Shown one piece after another: positions 19,079 through 28,092 of a DNA stretch of 64,000 nt. The notes under the pieces are model-generated. The model made no database searches and had not been told where the DNA came from. It saw nothing but the letters and a program-made list of their open reading frames with translations. The position numbers and the translations under genes were made by a program. This DNA comes from Pediococcus parvulus (lineage in GTDB: Bacteria > Bacillota > Bacilli > Lactobacillales > Lactobacillaceae), in contig NZ_BJWE01000001.1 in assembly GCF_007990205.1 (NCBI RefSeq), positions 1-64,000 of the forward strand, read 5' to 3'. Position 1 is the stretch's first letter. The number at the start of each line of letters is the position of its first letter.

Positions 19079-20143
19079 ATGAAAAAGGATTTAACATTTT
19101 CAGATTTTTTATTACAGTTTTTGAGTACTGAAGAATGGCGGCGGCCCAAGGTACTCTTGAATAATCTAATTGGGAGAAGAACCGTGTCCAACCTTTTTTG
19201 GGGAGCACAATATGGTCTTCTGCCTTTTTTTAATTTGTTTTCCAAGTTATCTGCTGACGATTTTGAGTTGGCACTTAAAAGGCTACACAAAAGAGGTCTA
19301 ATTGAAAGTCAGCAGGATGGTAAAGTTTTACTCACAAAGACTGGAAAACAAGAACAAAAATCGGTTATAGATTATATTTCTCAATTTCACTTCCGTGGAA
19401 TTGGCTTACATACAAATCTCAATAATATTCAGCAATGTTTAAATTTAGTTATTCAAATCACATCTGAATTTTCTTATCAAAATAACCGTTATTATCCGTT
19501 ACAATATTCTGGACAGACCATGGCTCGAGCTAAACAGTGGTTTGTTAAAAACAAATCAATAGAACTGCCTAGAAAGTTGCACGCCGAATTGACAGATTTT
19601 TTGTTGACAATTCCTGCTGATGAAGCGAATGCTTTTACCAATAGCATGATTGGTCATGACGATTTCGGCTTAACGGATCAGCAAATTGAAACAGCGTTAA
19701 ACGTAACGCCATTTAACTGGAAATTACGGAGTCTTTCGCTCGTTGCTGCATTTGTGAAGTGGGCTTCTGCAGACTCAGATACCCATTTTTTATGCCAACA
19801 AATAGTGTCCCCATGGCTCACAACATCTGCACTTTCAACTAGTAGTGCATTGTCTTATCAACTTTATTTAAAAAACACTAATCTTCAAGCAGTTGCAAAT
19901 TGTCGGCGGGTGAAGCTAAATACAATCAAGGAGCATTTACTAGAAGCTGCCATTCTAACACCGAGTTTTCCCTTTCAGTTGATTCTTCCAAATAAGTTTT
20001 CTTCAGATTTAGAAACTTATTTGGGTGCGCGTACTATCAATCAGTGGCAATTTGACGAAGTTTCAAAATTAGACTCGCAGTTTTCTTTTTTTGAATTTCG
20101 TTTACTTCAGATTGAAAGAGGGCACATTCAATATGCAAATTGA
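19079..20143 (+). CDS. YpbB-like helix-turn-helix protein upstream of recQ
   Basis: A 354-residue protein of the YpbB type, found directly ahead of a short RecQ helicase in Bacillus and lactobacilli. No enzymatic motif is visible. The N-terminus may form a winged helix (about 20-80, with LALKRLHKRGLIESQQDGKVLLT) and the C-terminus holds a helix-turn-helix that Pfam calls HTH_40 (about 275-345, CRRVKLNTIKEHLLEAAI). Its position overlapping recQ by 11 bases implies it regulates or assists the helicase. Function is not established, and the assignment relies mainly on position and the C-terminal helix pattern. Confidence 0.7.
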   Translation: MKKDLTFSDFLLQFLSTEEWRRPKVLLNNLIGRRTVSNLFWGAQYGLLPFFNLFSKLSADDFELALKRLHKRGLIESQQDGKVLLTKTGKQEQKSVIDYISQFHFRGIGLHTNLNNIQQCLNLVIQITSEFSYQNNRYYPLQYSGQTMARAKQWFVKNKSIELPRKLHAELTDFLLTIPADEANAFTNSMIGHDDFGLTDQQIETALNVTPFNWKLRSLSLVAAFVKWASADSDTHFLCQQIVSPWLTTSALSTSSALSYQLYLKNTNLQAVANCRRVKLNTIKEHLLEAAILTPSFPFQLILPNKFSSDLETYLGARTINQWQFDEVSKLDSQFSFFEFRLLQIERGHIQYAN

Positions 20144-21599
20144 TGATAAACAGTTATACAAAATATTACAGAGCAAATTTGGTTTTTCCGAGTTTAAACC
20201 GGGCCAACTTGATATAATACATCGGCTTTGCTTGAAAGAAAATGTTTTAGCTGTCCTTCCAACAGGAACCGGAAAATCTTTAGTTTATCAACTTTTGGGG
20301 TATCTATTGAGACAACCCATTCTTGTCATTTCTCCACTAATTTCATTAATTGACGATCAGGTTGCCCGGCTCAACCGTCTTGGTGAAAAACATGTTATTG
20401 GCTTAACCTCCAAGTTGGATCATAATCAACGCCAGTTTGCACTCAATCATCTTCAAGATTATCGATTTATTTATCTTTCTCCCGAAATGGCAAACCAACC
20501 GGAAGTTTTGAACGCTTTACGACGATTGACTTTTGGGTTGTTTGTTATTGATGAGGCCCACTGTCTTTCCCAATGGGGGCCGGATTTTCGCCCGGATTAT
20601 TTAAAACTAAAGGATCTTCGTAAACAACTAGGGACGCCTACGACTTTAATGTTAACCGCAACAGCTACTGAAGCAGTACGCCAAGATATTATCCAAAAAA
20701 TGGCGCTTGCAAGTGATCAAGTTGAACAGGTTGTTTATTCAGTTGATCGTCCGAACATCTATTTGGAAGTTGAACATTGTCAAACATCAGCTGAGAAAAA
20801 AGAAAAATTAATAAAATTATTACAAACACTTGGTGGATCTGGTATCGTTTACTTTTCAAGTAAGAAAATTGCCAATCAAATGACGGAACTAATCGGCCAG
20901 CAAAGTGGTCGATCAGTTGCTGCTTATCACGCAGATATTGACTTACAAGATCGTTATCGTATCCAGCAACAATTTATGCAAGGTAAATTAGACGTGATTT
21001 GTGCCACTAGTGCATTTGGAATGGGGATTGATAAAAATAATATTCGCTTCGTGATTCATTATCACATGCCCGGAAATTTAGAAGATTATCTTCAAGAAAT
21101 TGGTCGGGCAGGTCGAGATCAGCAGGAAAGTATTGCAATTTTACTGTACACTGCTGGCGATGAATATATTCCCAGTACGCTCAACATGGCCAGTTTCCCG
21201 AGTGCAACAAATGTCCAAACGTTCTTTATGAAACCAGAAAGTCGCGCATCATTTGAACCTGACCAAAAACAATTATTGGATTATTATCGTAATCAGAATA
21301 AATCAGCACAAGAGGTCAGCAAAATTTTTGAGAATCGTCAGTTAGCTAAACAAACTAATTTGATGAAAATGTTGGCTTTTGTAAACGAAAATGGTTGTTT
21401 ACGTCAAAATTTATTGGCACATTTTGATGAGGAAGAGCCTAAGCATGATGAACAATGTTGTGGGATCGATTGTGCATTAGATGCAATTTCAACACTTCAT
21501 TTAGATACTAAGGATATCCCTGGGGGAAAAATAGCCTATGGATCATCTTTAATTCCGTGGCAAACACGTTTGAACCAATTATTTTCACAGAAAAATTAA
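20133..21599 (+). CDS. recQ: RecQ-family ATP-dependent DNA helicase (short form)
   Basis: 3'-5' DNA helicase of recombination and fork repair. Motifs: Walker A LPTGTGKSL near residue 42, DEAHCLSQWGPDFRP near 140 (RecQ signature), TATATE near 178, and FGMGIDKNNIRFVIHYHMP with QEIGRAGRDQ near 300-330. The 488 residues stop after a reduced zinc region (a CCGIDC cluster near 440), and there is no HRDC domain, so this is the shorter RecS/RecQ2-like paralogue. I start at ATG 20133, because GAGGGC lies just upstream and a longer frame from 20091 lacks a site. Confidence 0.9.
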   Translation: MQIDDKQLYKILQSKFGFSEFKPGQLDIIHRLCLKENVLAVLPTGTGKSLVYQLLGYLLRQPILVISPLISLIDDQVARLNRLGEKHVIGLTSKLDHNQRQFALNHLQDYRFIYLSPEMANQPEVLNALRRLTFGLFVIDEAHCLSQWGPDFRPDYLKLKDLRKQLGTPTTLMLTATATEAVRQDIIQKMALASDQVEQVVYSVDRPNIYLEVEHCQTSAEKKEKLIKLLQTLGGSGIVYFSSKKIANQMTELIGQQSGRSVAAYHADIDLQDRYRIQQQFMQGKLDVICATSAFGMGIDKNNIRFVIHYHMPGNLEDYLQEIGRAGRDQQESIAILLYTAGDEYIPSTLNMASFPSATNVQTFFMKPESRASFEPDQKQLLDYYRNQNKSAQEVSKIFENRQLAKQTNLMKMLAFVNENGCLRQNLLAHFDEEEPKHDEQCCGIDCALDAISTLHLDTKDIPGGKIAYGSSLIPWQTRLNQLFSQKN

Positions 21600-21659
21600 A
21601 CACGAAAATTAGTCGATATGTTACAATTGTTCTGGTAGTTTTTTCTAGGAGGAATGAAA

Positions 21660-22316
21660 ATGAGTCAAAATAAAAATACCAATTCTGATGATAAGCAAAC
21701 GGAAAAACAACGATCTAGCACTGATAATCCTATGGGTTCGCCTTCAAGAAGGGCAAATCGTAAATCATACCGCTACACTAAATTAATTGTCACGGTAGTC
21801 GGAATTTTGGTGGTTTTATTATTCATTTCACCAATTGTGTTTTATAAGTATAATCAAAACAATTTTAATCGACCACAAACAAATGCTCAAATTGCTTCGT
21901 CAAAAAGAAAGGCTAGCGCTTCCAGTAAAGCAATTGCTGATAAGGCTGCTGCAAAATCTTCTAAGAAGTTAGCTAGTTCTGAAAGCAAAAGCAAATCTAA
22001 AGCAGAAAAGGCATCGAGTGAGAAAGCTAAAAGCAGCTCTTTAGCTGTGTCAAGTTCCAAAGCTGCGGCTATCTCTGCTTCAAAAGCATCTAGCAGTTCC
22101 AGTTCGTCTAGTTCAAGTTCTAGTAGTAGTTCTAGCTCTAGCTCTAGCTCTAGTTCATCAAGTAGCACAACCAAAAAATATGTGACTGTTCCTGCTGGAG
22201 AAGGACTATATAGAATTGCTGTAAATAATGGTATTTCACAACAAAAATTAATGGAGCTTAATGGTTTAACAAGTAGCTCTGAGTTAAAGCCTGGACAACG
22301 TTTACGGGTTAAATAA
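21660..22316 (+). CDS. Single-pass membrane protein with Ser-rich linker and C-terminal LysM domain
   Basis: A 218-residue envelope protein. The N-terminal 40 residues are polar and basic (cytoplasmic), one membrane helix spans about 42-62, then a long Ser/Ala/Lys linker includes an almost pure serine run (about 141-166). A LysM peptidoglycan-binding domain follows (about 172-218, YVTVPAGEGLYRIAVNNGI and ending RLRVK). No catalytic domain is present, so it probably anchors or senses wall. The Ser run is encoded by repeating AGT/TCT/AGC codons. ATG 21660 is chosen over ATG 21654, which is one base from the AGGAGG site. cmk follows after 22 bases. Confidence 0.85.
   Translation: MSQNKNTNSDDKQTEKQRSSTDNPMGSPSRRANRKSYRYTKLIVTVVGILVVLLFISPIVFYKYNQNNFNRPQTNAQIASSKRKASASSKAIADKAAAKSSKKLASSESKSKSKAEKASSEKAKSSSLAVSSSKAAAISASKASSSSSSSSSSSSSSSSSSSSSSSSSSTTKKYVTVPAGEGLYRIAVNNGISQQKLMELNGLTSSSELKPGQRLRVK
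22090..22165 (+). repeat. In-frame serine-codon microsatellite (TCTAGC-type hexamers)
   Basis: Low-complexity tract of AGT, TCT, AGC and TCA codons with several tandem TCTAGC units around 22133-22155, inside the LysM protein. Unit length is a multiple of three, so slippage would change linker length without breaking the frame. Confidence 0.8.
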
Positions 22317-22338
22317 TTAAATTAGGGGTTGTTTATTC

Positions 22339-23016
22339 ATGGAAAATCAGAAGATACAGGTTGCAATTGACGGACCAGCATCTGCTGGAAAAAGCACAGT
22401 TGCCAAATTAGTAGCAAAAAAATTTGGCTATATTTATTGTGACACGGGTGCGATGTATCGGGCTGTCACATTAAAAGCCATTCAAAGCCAAATCGAATTG
22501 ACAGATGAGTCTGCAGTTGTGGCCATGTTAAAGCAGACACAGATCTCTTTTCAACCAGGTGATCCAGTTCAGCATGTGTTCATTGACGGTAATGAAATAA
22601 CAGAGGCTATTCGCCAGCCAAAAATTACGAATTCTGTTTCAACAATTGCTAGTTTAGGTGGTGTTCGGGCAGAGCTAGTTAATCGTCAAAGAGATATCGC
22701 TAAACAAAGCAGCATTGTAATGGACGGCCGTGACATTGGTACAGCTGTTTTACCAAACGCACCAGTCAAAATATTTCTGATTGCCAGTGTCTCTGAGCGT
22801 GCTGAACGGCGTTACAAAGAAAATATGGGTAAGGGAATTGAGACGCCTTTAGAGCAATTAAAAAAGGAAATTGAAATTCGGGATCATAAAGATTCAACCC
22901 GAAAAGTGTCGCCGCTAACCAAGGCAAGTGATGCAATCGAAGTTGATACAACCTCAATGAGCGTTGAACAAGTTGTTGATGAGATTACAAAAATCATTAA
23001 TGAAAAAATAAAATAA
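22339..23016 (+). CDS. cmk: Cytidylate kinase Cmk
   Basis: Phosphorylates CMP and dCMP with ATP. The 225 residues carry the P-loop GPASAGKST at 10-18, the CMP-binding DTGAMYRA near 34 and [12 protein letters not shown] near 128, and the lid region with RRYKEN near 155. Standard bacterial length. It lies upstream of the S1 protein gene, the order cmk-rpsA seen across bacteria. Confidence 0.96.
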   Translation: MENQKIQVAIDGPASAGKSTVAKLVAKKFGYIYCDTGAMYRAVTLKAIQSQIELTDESAVVAMLKQTQISFQPGDPVQHVFIDGNEITEAIRQPKITNSVSTIASLGGVRAELVNRQRDIAKQSSIVMDGRDIGTAVLPNAPVKIFLIASVSERAERRYKENMGKGIETPLEQLKKEIEIRDHKDSTRKVSPLTKASDAIEVDTTSMSVEQVVDEITKIINEKIK

Positions 23017-23099
23017 GATTTCTGATTTATTTAACTAGCTTTTATCAGCAAATTCAGCTATGATAGAATAGTATAGTGTTGTTAAGGAGGAAATTCGTA

Positions 23100-24338
23100 A
23101 TGAGCGAAAACGAATCAGGTCAAAATAATGATTTATTAAACGCACTTAATAGTGTGGAAGAAGTAAAAATCGGTGATGTCGTAAAAGGTGAAGTTTTGGA
23201 CATTGACGATGACAAACAAGTTATTGTGGGTATTGAAGGTACCGGTGTTGAAGGCGTAATTCCATTACGTGAGCTCTCAACTGCTCACATTGATGATATC
23301 AACGACGCCGTTAAAGTTGGTGACAAGTTGGATCTTGTTGTTGTTTCAAAAATTGGGAATGACAAAGAGGGCGGCAGTTACTTACTTTCTCATCGTCGTA
23401 TTGAAGCCCGCAAAGTTTGGGACGAAATTCAGAAAAAGGCTGACGGTGGTGTTGAAATTGAAGCACCTGTTACCCAAGTTGTTAAGGGCGGTTTAGTTGT
23501 TGATGCTGGTGTTCGTGGATTTATTCCAGCTTCGATGATTGAAGATCGTTATGTTGAAGATCTTAATGTATACAAAGATCAAACATTGAAGTTAAAGATT
23601 ATTGAAGTTAATCCAGCTGACAACCGTTTGATCTTGTCTCATAAGGCAATTGTTCAAGAAGAGAATGCTGCTAAACGTGAAGAATTAATGTCACATCTTC
23701 AAGCTGGCGACATTGTTGAAGGAACTGTAGCTCGTTTAACAAACTTTGGTGCTTTCGTAGACCTTGGTGGTGTTGATGGATTAGTCCATGTTTCTGAAAT
23801 TGCTTATGAGCATGTTAATAAACCTTCAGATAAATTAAAAGTTGGTCAAAAAATCAATGTGAAGGTTCTTGCAATTGATGAAGACCGTGGCCGTATTTCA
23901 TTGTCATTGAAACAGACATTGCCTGGACCTTGGGATGATATCGAAGAAAAGGCAGCTGCTGGTTCTGTTTTGAATGGTACTGTTAAACGTTTGACTGATT
24001 TCGGTGCTTTTGTTGAAGTATTCCCTGGTGTTGAAGGATTAGTTCACATTTCACAAATCTCTCACAAACACATTGATAGTCCTAGTGATGTCTTAAAGAC
24101 TGGTGACAAGATCAAGGTTAAGGTTTTGGAAGTTCATCCAGATGCTCATCGATTGGCACTCTCAATCAAAGCTTTGGAAGAAGCACCTAAGTCAGAACCT
24201 AAACAACGTAATTCTCGCAGCAGCCGTCCTGCAGCTAATAACTACAAGAACGATGCACCTGAGGAAAGTACTGGATTTACATTAGGCGATTTAATTGGTA
24301 ATGAACTTAAAGGTAGCCAGGATAATGACGAAAAGTAA
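23100..24338 (+). CDS. rpsA: Ribosomal protein S1 homologue (four S1 domains)
   Basis: RNA-binding protein with four tandem S1 OB-fold repeats (about 17-85, 103-168, 188-256, 273-342). The third and fourth are the best conserved (GTVARLTNFGAFVDLGGVDGLVH near 196). A low-complexity tail (about 350-412) carries RNSRSSRPAANNY. E. coli S1 has six repeats; the four-repeat form is usual in Firmicutes, and its ribosome role there is less certain. I set the start at ATG 23100 because TTAAGGAGG ends eight bases upstream. 412 residues. A terminator follows. Confidence 0.93.
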   Translation: MSENESGQNNDLLNALNSVEEVKIGDVVKGEVLDIDDDKQVIVGIEGTGVEGVIPLRELSTAHIDDINDAVKVGDKLDLVVVSKIGNDKEGGSYLLSHRRIEARKVWDEIQKKADGGVEIEAPVTQVVKGGLVVDAGVRGFIPASMIEDRYVEDLNVYKDQTLKLKIIEVNPADNRLILSHKAIVQEENAAKREELMSHLQAGDIVEGTVARLTNFGAFVDLGGVDGLVHVSEIAYEHVNKPSDKLKVGQKINVKVLAIDEDRGRISLSLKQTLPGPWDDIEEKAAAGSVLNGTVKRLTDFGAFVEVFPGVEGLVHISQISHKHIDSPSDVLKTGDKIKVKVLEVHPDAHRLALSIKALEEAPKSEPKQRNSRSSRPAANNYKNDAPEESTGFTLGDLIGNELKGSQDNDEK

Positions 24339-24358
24339 TTTAAAATAACAATTACTGG

Positions 24359-24386
24359 GGCTGTGATTATTTCACAGCCTTTTTTA
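24359..24386 (+). terminator. Terminator after rpsA
   Basis: 8-bp GGCTGTGA/TCACAGCC stem with a five-base loop and six or more T. der starts only 24 bases later with no room for its own promoter after the stem, so some read-through (attenuation) is likely. Confidence 0.85.
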
Positions 24387-24410
24387 TAAACTAGAAAGTG
24401 AGGTTCTACT

Positions 24411-25721
24411 ATGGCAAATCCTATTGTTGCCATTGTTGGCCGTCCCAATGTGGGAAAATCAACAATTTTTAACCGGGTAGTGGGAGATCGTATTTCGATC
24501 GTTGAAGACACTCCTGGTGTAACTCGTGACCGTATTTACGCACATAGTGAATGGGTCGGACATGAATTCAGTGTGATTGATACTGGTGGTATCGATATTA
24601 GCGATGAACCATTTGTGAATCAAATTCAAGACCAAGCAGAGATTGCAATCGATGAGGCTGATGTCATCGTTTTTCTTGTAAGCGTTAAAGAGGGCATTAC
24701 TGATGCTGACGAAAAAGTAGCTCGTATTTTATATAAAGCCGATAAACCTGTTATTCTAGCTGTTAATAAAGTGGATAATGCGGAGTTACGTCAAGAAATT
24801 TATGACTTCTATAGTCTAGGATTTGGTGATCCCTATCCAATTTCTGGGAGTCATGGTCTTGGTTTAGGTGACTTATTGGATGCTATCGTTAAAGAATTTC
24901 CTGATTCAGATACTGATGAAAAAGATGACTCCATCCGTTTTAGTTTAATTGGCCGTCCTAATGTGGGGAAATCGTCTATTGTCAATGCATTGTTAGGGGA
25001 AGACCGGGTCATCGTATCTGATATTGCAGGCACGACTCGTGACGCAATTGATACGAAGTTTACAACGCCTGAAGGAAACGACTTTACCATGGTTGACACC
25101 GCTGGTATGCGAAAAAAGGGTAAAGTTTACGAAAATACTGAAAGATATAGTGTCATGCGTGCAATGAAAGCTATTGATAACAGTAATGTGGTGTTAGTAG
25201 TTCTAAATGCTGAAGAAGGAATTCGCGAACAAGACAAACGAATTGCCGGTTATGCGCATGAGGCCGGTCGGGGAATCATCATCGTTGTTAACAAATGGGA
25301 TACTTTAAAAAAGGATAATCATACGCTTCATGAATTTGAAGCTGGAATTCGTGATCAATTTGCTTACTTAAGCTACGCACCAATTATCTTCGTTTCTGCC
25401 GTTACTAAACAACGACTAGGTCAGTTACCAGAATTAATTAAACGAGTTGATGAGAACCATCGGCGCCGTGTGCAATCATCAACACTTAATGATGTGCTTA
25501 TGGATGCGATTGCTATTAATCCAACACCAAGTGATAATGGCAAACGGCTTCGTGTCTATTACGGCACACAGGTAAGTACAGAGCCGCCGACCTTTGTCAT
25601 CTTTGTGAATGACCCAGATATGATGCACTTTTCATACGAAAGATTTTTGGAAAATCGGATTCGGGAAGTGTTTGATTTTTCTGGAACACCAATTCACTTA
25701 ATTGAGCGTCATCGTAAGTAA
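24411..25721 (+). CDS. der: Ribosome-assembly GTPase Der (EngA)
   Basis: Essential GTPase with two consecutive G domains acting in 50S subunit maturation. First P-loop GRPNVGKST at 10-18, switch DTPGVTRD and DTGG near 50-60, NKVD near 118. The second P-loop GRPNVGKSS is near 181, with DTAGMR near 230 and NKWD near 295. The C-terminal KH-like domain (about 355-436) ends with [12 protein letters not shown]. The 436 residues match the family. Transcription probably reads through from rpsA. Confidence 0.97.
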   Translation: MANPIVAIVGRPNVGKSTIFNRVVGDRISIVEDTPGVTRDRIYAHSEWVGHEFSVIDTGGIDISDEPFVNQIQDQAEIAIDEADVIVFLVSVKEGITDADEKVARILYKADKPVILAVNKVDNAELRQEIYDFYSLGFGDPYPISGSHGLGLGDLLDAIVKEFPDSDTDEKDDSIRFSLIGRPNVGKSSIVNALLGEDRVIVSDIAGTTRDAIDTKFTTPEGNDFTMVDTAGMRKKGKVYENTERYSVMRAMKAIDNSNVVLVVLNAEEGIREQDKRIAGYAHEAGRGIIIVVNKWDTLKKDNHTLHEFEAGIRDQFAYLSYAPIIFVSAVTKQRLGQLPELIKRVDENHRRRVQSSTLNDVLMDAIAINPTPSDNGKRLRVYYGTQVSTEPPTFVIFVNDPDMMHFSYERFLENRIREVFDFSGTPIHLIERHRK

Positions 25722-25786
25722 TTGTCAATGATGTGCTTGTTTTTTAAAGAAAACGCTTATTTTTTTGATAATTAAGATGAAAAGCC

Positions 25787-25815
25787 TTGTCATAACAGTC
25801 TTCCTGTGATATCTT
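25787..25815 (+). promoter_or_regulatory. Promoter of hup (HU)
   Basis: TTGTCA at 25787-25792, exact 17-base spacer ending TGA, TATCTT at 25810-25815, giving an extended -10. It predicts a leader of about 105 bases that contains the two hairpins described separately. Confidence 0.7.
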
Positions 25816-25852
25816 TGAAATTGAAATAATACCGTTCAGGGTTATTGTTTCG

Positions 25853-25903
25853 TCAATCTTGGACCACTCAAGATTGATAAAGTTGATGATTAAGTCATCA
25901 ACT
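25853..25903 (+). promoter_or_regulatory. Tandem hairpins in the hup 5' leader
   Basis: Two perfect 9-bp inverted repeats in a row: 25853-25861 with 25869-25877 (7-base loop) and 25881-25889 with 25895-25903 (5-base loop), three bases apart. The second is followed by a short T-rich stretch and then the CTAGGAGGTG ribosome site. They may stabilise or regulate the HU message. A weak attenuator is also possible. Confidence 0.6.
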
Positions 25904-25928
25904 CAATTTTTCCTAGGAGGTGAATCAC

Positions 25929-26204
25929 ATGGCAAACAAAGCTCAATTAGTAGATGATGTTGCATCAAAAACTGGTTTAACTAAAAAGGATGCTGCCGCA
26001 GCTGTAGATGCTGTATTTGGCTCAGTTCAATCCACTTTAGCAAAAGGTGAGAAGGTTCAATTGATCGGTTTCGGTAACTTTGAAGTACGTCAACGTGCTG
26101 CACGTAAGGGACGTAACCCTCAAACTGGTAAGGAAATTCAAATTCCGGCTAGCAAGGTACCTGCATTTAAACCAGGAAAAGCATTGAAGGATGCAGTTAA
26201 ATAG
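25929..26204 (+). CDS. hup: DNA-binding protein HU
   Basis: Small nucleoid protein that bends and compacts DNA as a dimer. The 91 residues include the HU signature [21 protein letters not shown] near 46-66 on the DNA-binding arm and the proline of IQIPASK near 72. Start ATG 25929 follows TAGGAGGTG by about seven bases; the upstream in-frame GTG lies within that site. Codon use is strongly biased, as for an abundant protein. It is monocistronic between its own promoter and terminator. Confidence 0.97.
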   Translation: MANKAQLVDDVASKTGLTKKDAAAAVDAVFGSVQSTLAKGEKVQLIGFGNFEVRQRAARKGRNPQTGKEIQIPASKVPAFKPGKALKDAVK

Positions 26205-26226
26205 TCTTTCAAATTTTCCATTTGAG

Positions 26227-26258
26227 ATCCAGCATAACAACTGTTATGCTGGATTTTT
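26227..26258 (+). terminator. Terminator after hup
   Basis: 12-13 bp stem built from ATCCAGCATAACA and its complement with a minimal loop, followed by TTTTT. Confidence 0.88.
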
Positions 26259-26311
26259 AAATTCAAAACACTTAGTATAGAGATACTATTTTTTGATGAA
26301 AGGTGGACAAC

Positions 26312-27580
26312 ATGAGTTATTCAGAACAAGCGTTACAAAAAATTGAAGACGGTGACATTAAGGAAGCCAACCGGTTATATGCTTGGGCCCTTCGAAAAGA
26401 TGATGATGACACTCTGAACAGTTTTGCTGAAGAACTTTATGGGCTTGGCTTTGATAACAAGGCCAAACGAATATATGAAAAACTCTTAGAAAAATATCCT
26501 GATGAAGACTCTTTGCAAGTTAATCTGGCGGACATTGAAATTGGCCAAGGTCACACAGATGAAGCTTTACAACATTTGGCCACCGTCAAGCCTGACTCTG
26601 ATGCTTATCTTCAATCCTTGCTCGTAGCAGCCGATCTCTATCAAACTGAGGAATTATACGAAGTAAGTGAACAAAAGCTGTTAGAGGCCGAAAGAATTGC
26701 ACCTGATGAACAAGTAGTGTTATTTGCACTAGGTGAATTTTATAATATGATGCAAAATTATAAAAAAGCGGCCGATTATTATTTAACTTTAATTAAGCGG
26801 GGCATTTTAACCCTTTCTTCTGTCGATTTGGTGGCACGCTTAGCGACTGCCTATGCCGGGATGGGAAAATTCGAAACTAGTATGGCTTACTTTGAACAAA
26901 TTAAAACTGTAAATAAAACACCCGATATTTTATTCCAGCAAGGATTTGTTTACTTGCAACTAAAGGATTACACAAATGCAATCGATTTATTAACCCAACT
27001 GCGGGAAACGAATCCAGACTACGTGTCCTTATATTCAATTTTAGCAACGGCTCAAGAAAAAAATGGTGATATTGAAGCGGCTTATAAAACAGCGCAAGAG
27101 GGAATTGGTTTTGATGAATTTAACGAAGATTTATTCTCACAAGCGGCGGAACTGGCTAATCAACTCCAAAAATACGATGATGTTGAAAGTTATTTAAAAA
27201 AGGCCTTGAAAATTAATCCCGAACAAATGCGGACAGTTGTGCAATTAAGTAACCTGTATATTTCTCAGCAGCGCTATCAGGATAACTATGATTTATTGCA
27301 ACCATACATTGAAGAAAATGATTTGGATCCACAAATATACTGGAATATTGCTGTTTCTGATGAAAAACTCGAACACATTCCTGAAGCTAAAGAAGCCTAT
27401 CAAAATGCATTTCCGTTTTTCACAAATAATGCAGATTTCTTACATGCGGCCGTTTATTTCTTTAGACAAATTGGGAACACTGATTGGGCGATAAAAAGTT
27501 TGAAAGCCTATTTGAACCTAGTTCCTGACGATTCAGAATTTAGTCTGATGTTAGAAGATTACGAAACTAACGGATTTTGA
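26312..27580 (+). CDS. Tetratricopeptide-repeat protein (YpiA-like)
   Basis: A 422-residue soluble protein made of about ten degenerate TPR helical pairs from end to end; clear repeats include YEVSEQKLLEAERIAPDEQ, NYKKAADYYLTLIKRG and KYDDVESYLKKALKINPEQ. No signal peptide or catalytic domain. TPR proteins act as protein-binding scaffolds. Bacillus YpiA stands near the HU gene in the same way, which is the basis for the comparison. ATG 26312 is preferred to GTG 26303 since GAAAGGTGG lies just upstream. Role unknown. Confidence 0.85.
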   Translation: MSYSEQALQKIEDGDIKEANRLYAWALRKDDDDTLNSFAEELYGLGFDNKAKRIYEKLLEKYPDEDSLQVNLADIEIGQGHTDEALQHLATVKPDSDAYLQSLLVAADLYQTEELYEVSEQKLLEAERIAPDEQVVLFALGEFYNMMQNYKKAADYYLTLIKRGILTLSSVDLVARLATAYAGMGKFETSMAYFEQIKTVNKTPDILFQQGFVYLQLKDYTNAIDLLTQLRETNPDYVSLYSILATAQEKNGDIEAAYKTAQEGIGFDEFNEDLFSQAAELANQLQKYDDVESYLKKALKINPEQMRTVVQLSNLYISQQRYQDNYDLLQPYIEENDLDPQIYWNIAVSDEKLEHIPEAKEAYQNAFPFFTNNADFLHAAVYFFRQIGNTDWAIKSLKAYLNLVPDDSEFSLMLEDYETNGF

Positions 27581-27652
27581 GATTCTTAATCATTTTGTGA
27601 TAAGATAGAATTCGTGTTTAAATTTTATAAAAGTCAAGATCGAGGAAAAGTA

Positions 27653-28075
27653 ATGAGTGCTGAACAATACAAAATTAAAAGTTATTCGCCAAAATTTGCA
27701 AAAAAAACAGTTACGGTTATGCGAAAAGTCAATCAAAGAATTTTCGGGAGTCTTGATAACGCCAGTTTTGATGACCAGGTTGAGCATTTTAAAAATGTGC
27801 TAGCCAAAAAATACGATATGCGAATTGTGACAAGTTTTAACGAGCGCACTATCTATGGTGTTGTCATATTTGATCAAAATCAGATTCTAGATCTTCTAAT
27901 TGATCCTACCCAAAAGGGACTTGGTATTTCTGACACATTAATAACTATTGTGAAAAAGCTAAGCAAAGGTTCTTTGCAATGTGATACGAAAAGTCGCCAA
28001 TTATCAACAATTTTAATGCAAAATGGTTTTAAGAACGTGTCAACTAATCATTTTGTTTGGAATCAAAACAATTGA
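27653..28075 (+). CDS. Divergent GNAT-type acetyltransferase-like protein
   Basis: A 140-residue protein not assignable to a named family. Near 90-112 the stretch ILDLLIDPTQKGLGISDTLI resembles motif A of GNAT enzymes (strand, then a Q/R-x-x-G-x-G/A loop, then helix), and LMQNGFKNVS resembles the closing motif B. The acetyl-CoA loop is imperfect (KGLGIS). It may be catalytic or only a fold relative. GAGGAAAAG precedes ATG 27653; an earlier in-frame GTG at 27614 has no ribosome site. The deoxyribosyltransferase starts 17 bases downstream. Confidence 0.6.
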   Translation: MSAEQYKIKSYSPKFAKKTVTVMRKVNQRIFGSLDNASFDDQVEHFKNVLAKKYDMRIVTSFNERTIYGVVIFDQNQILDLLIDPTQKGLGISDTLITIVKKLSKGSLQCDTKSRQLSTILMQNGFKNVSTNHFVWNQNN

Positions 28076-28092
28076 GAACAGGAGAATTTTAA

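Noticed and set aside
22100-22160. Short repeats that might look like a CRISPR array
   Set aside because: They are contiguous codon repeats without spacers, inside a coding frame.
21887-22174. Minus-strand Leu/Glu-rich frame opposite the LysM protein
   Set aside because: It is the reverse complement of the serine-codon repeat, which produces Leu/Glu runs. No start signals.
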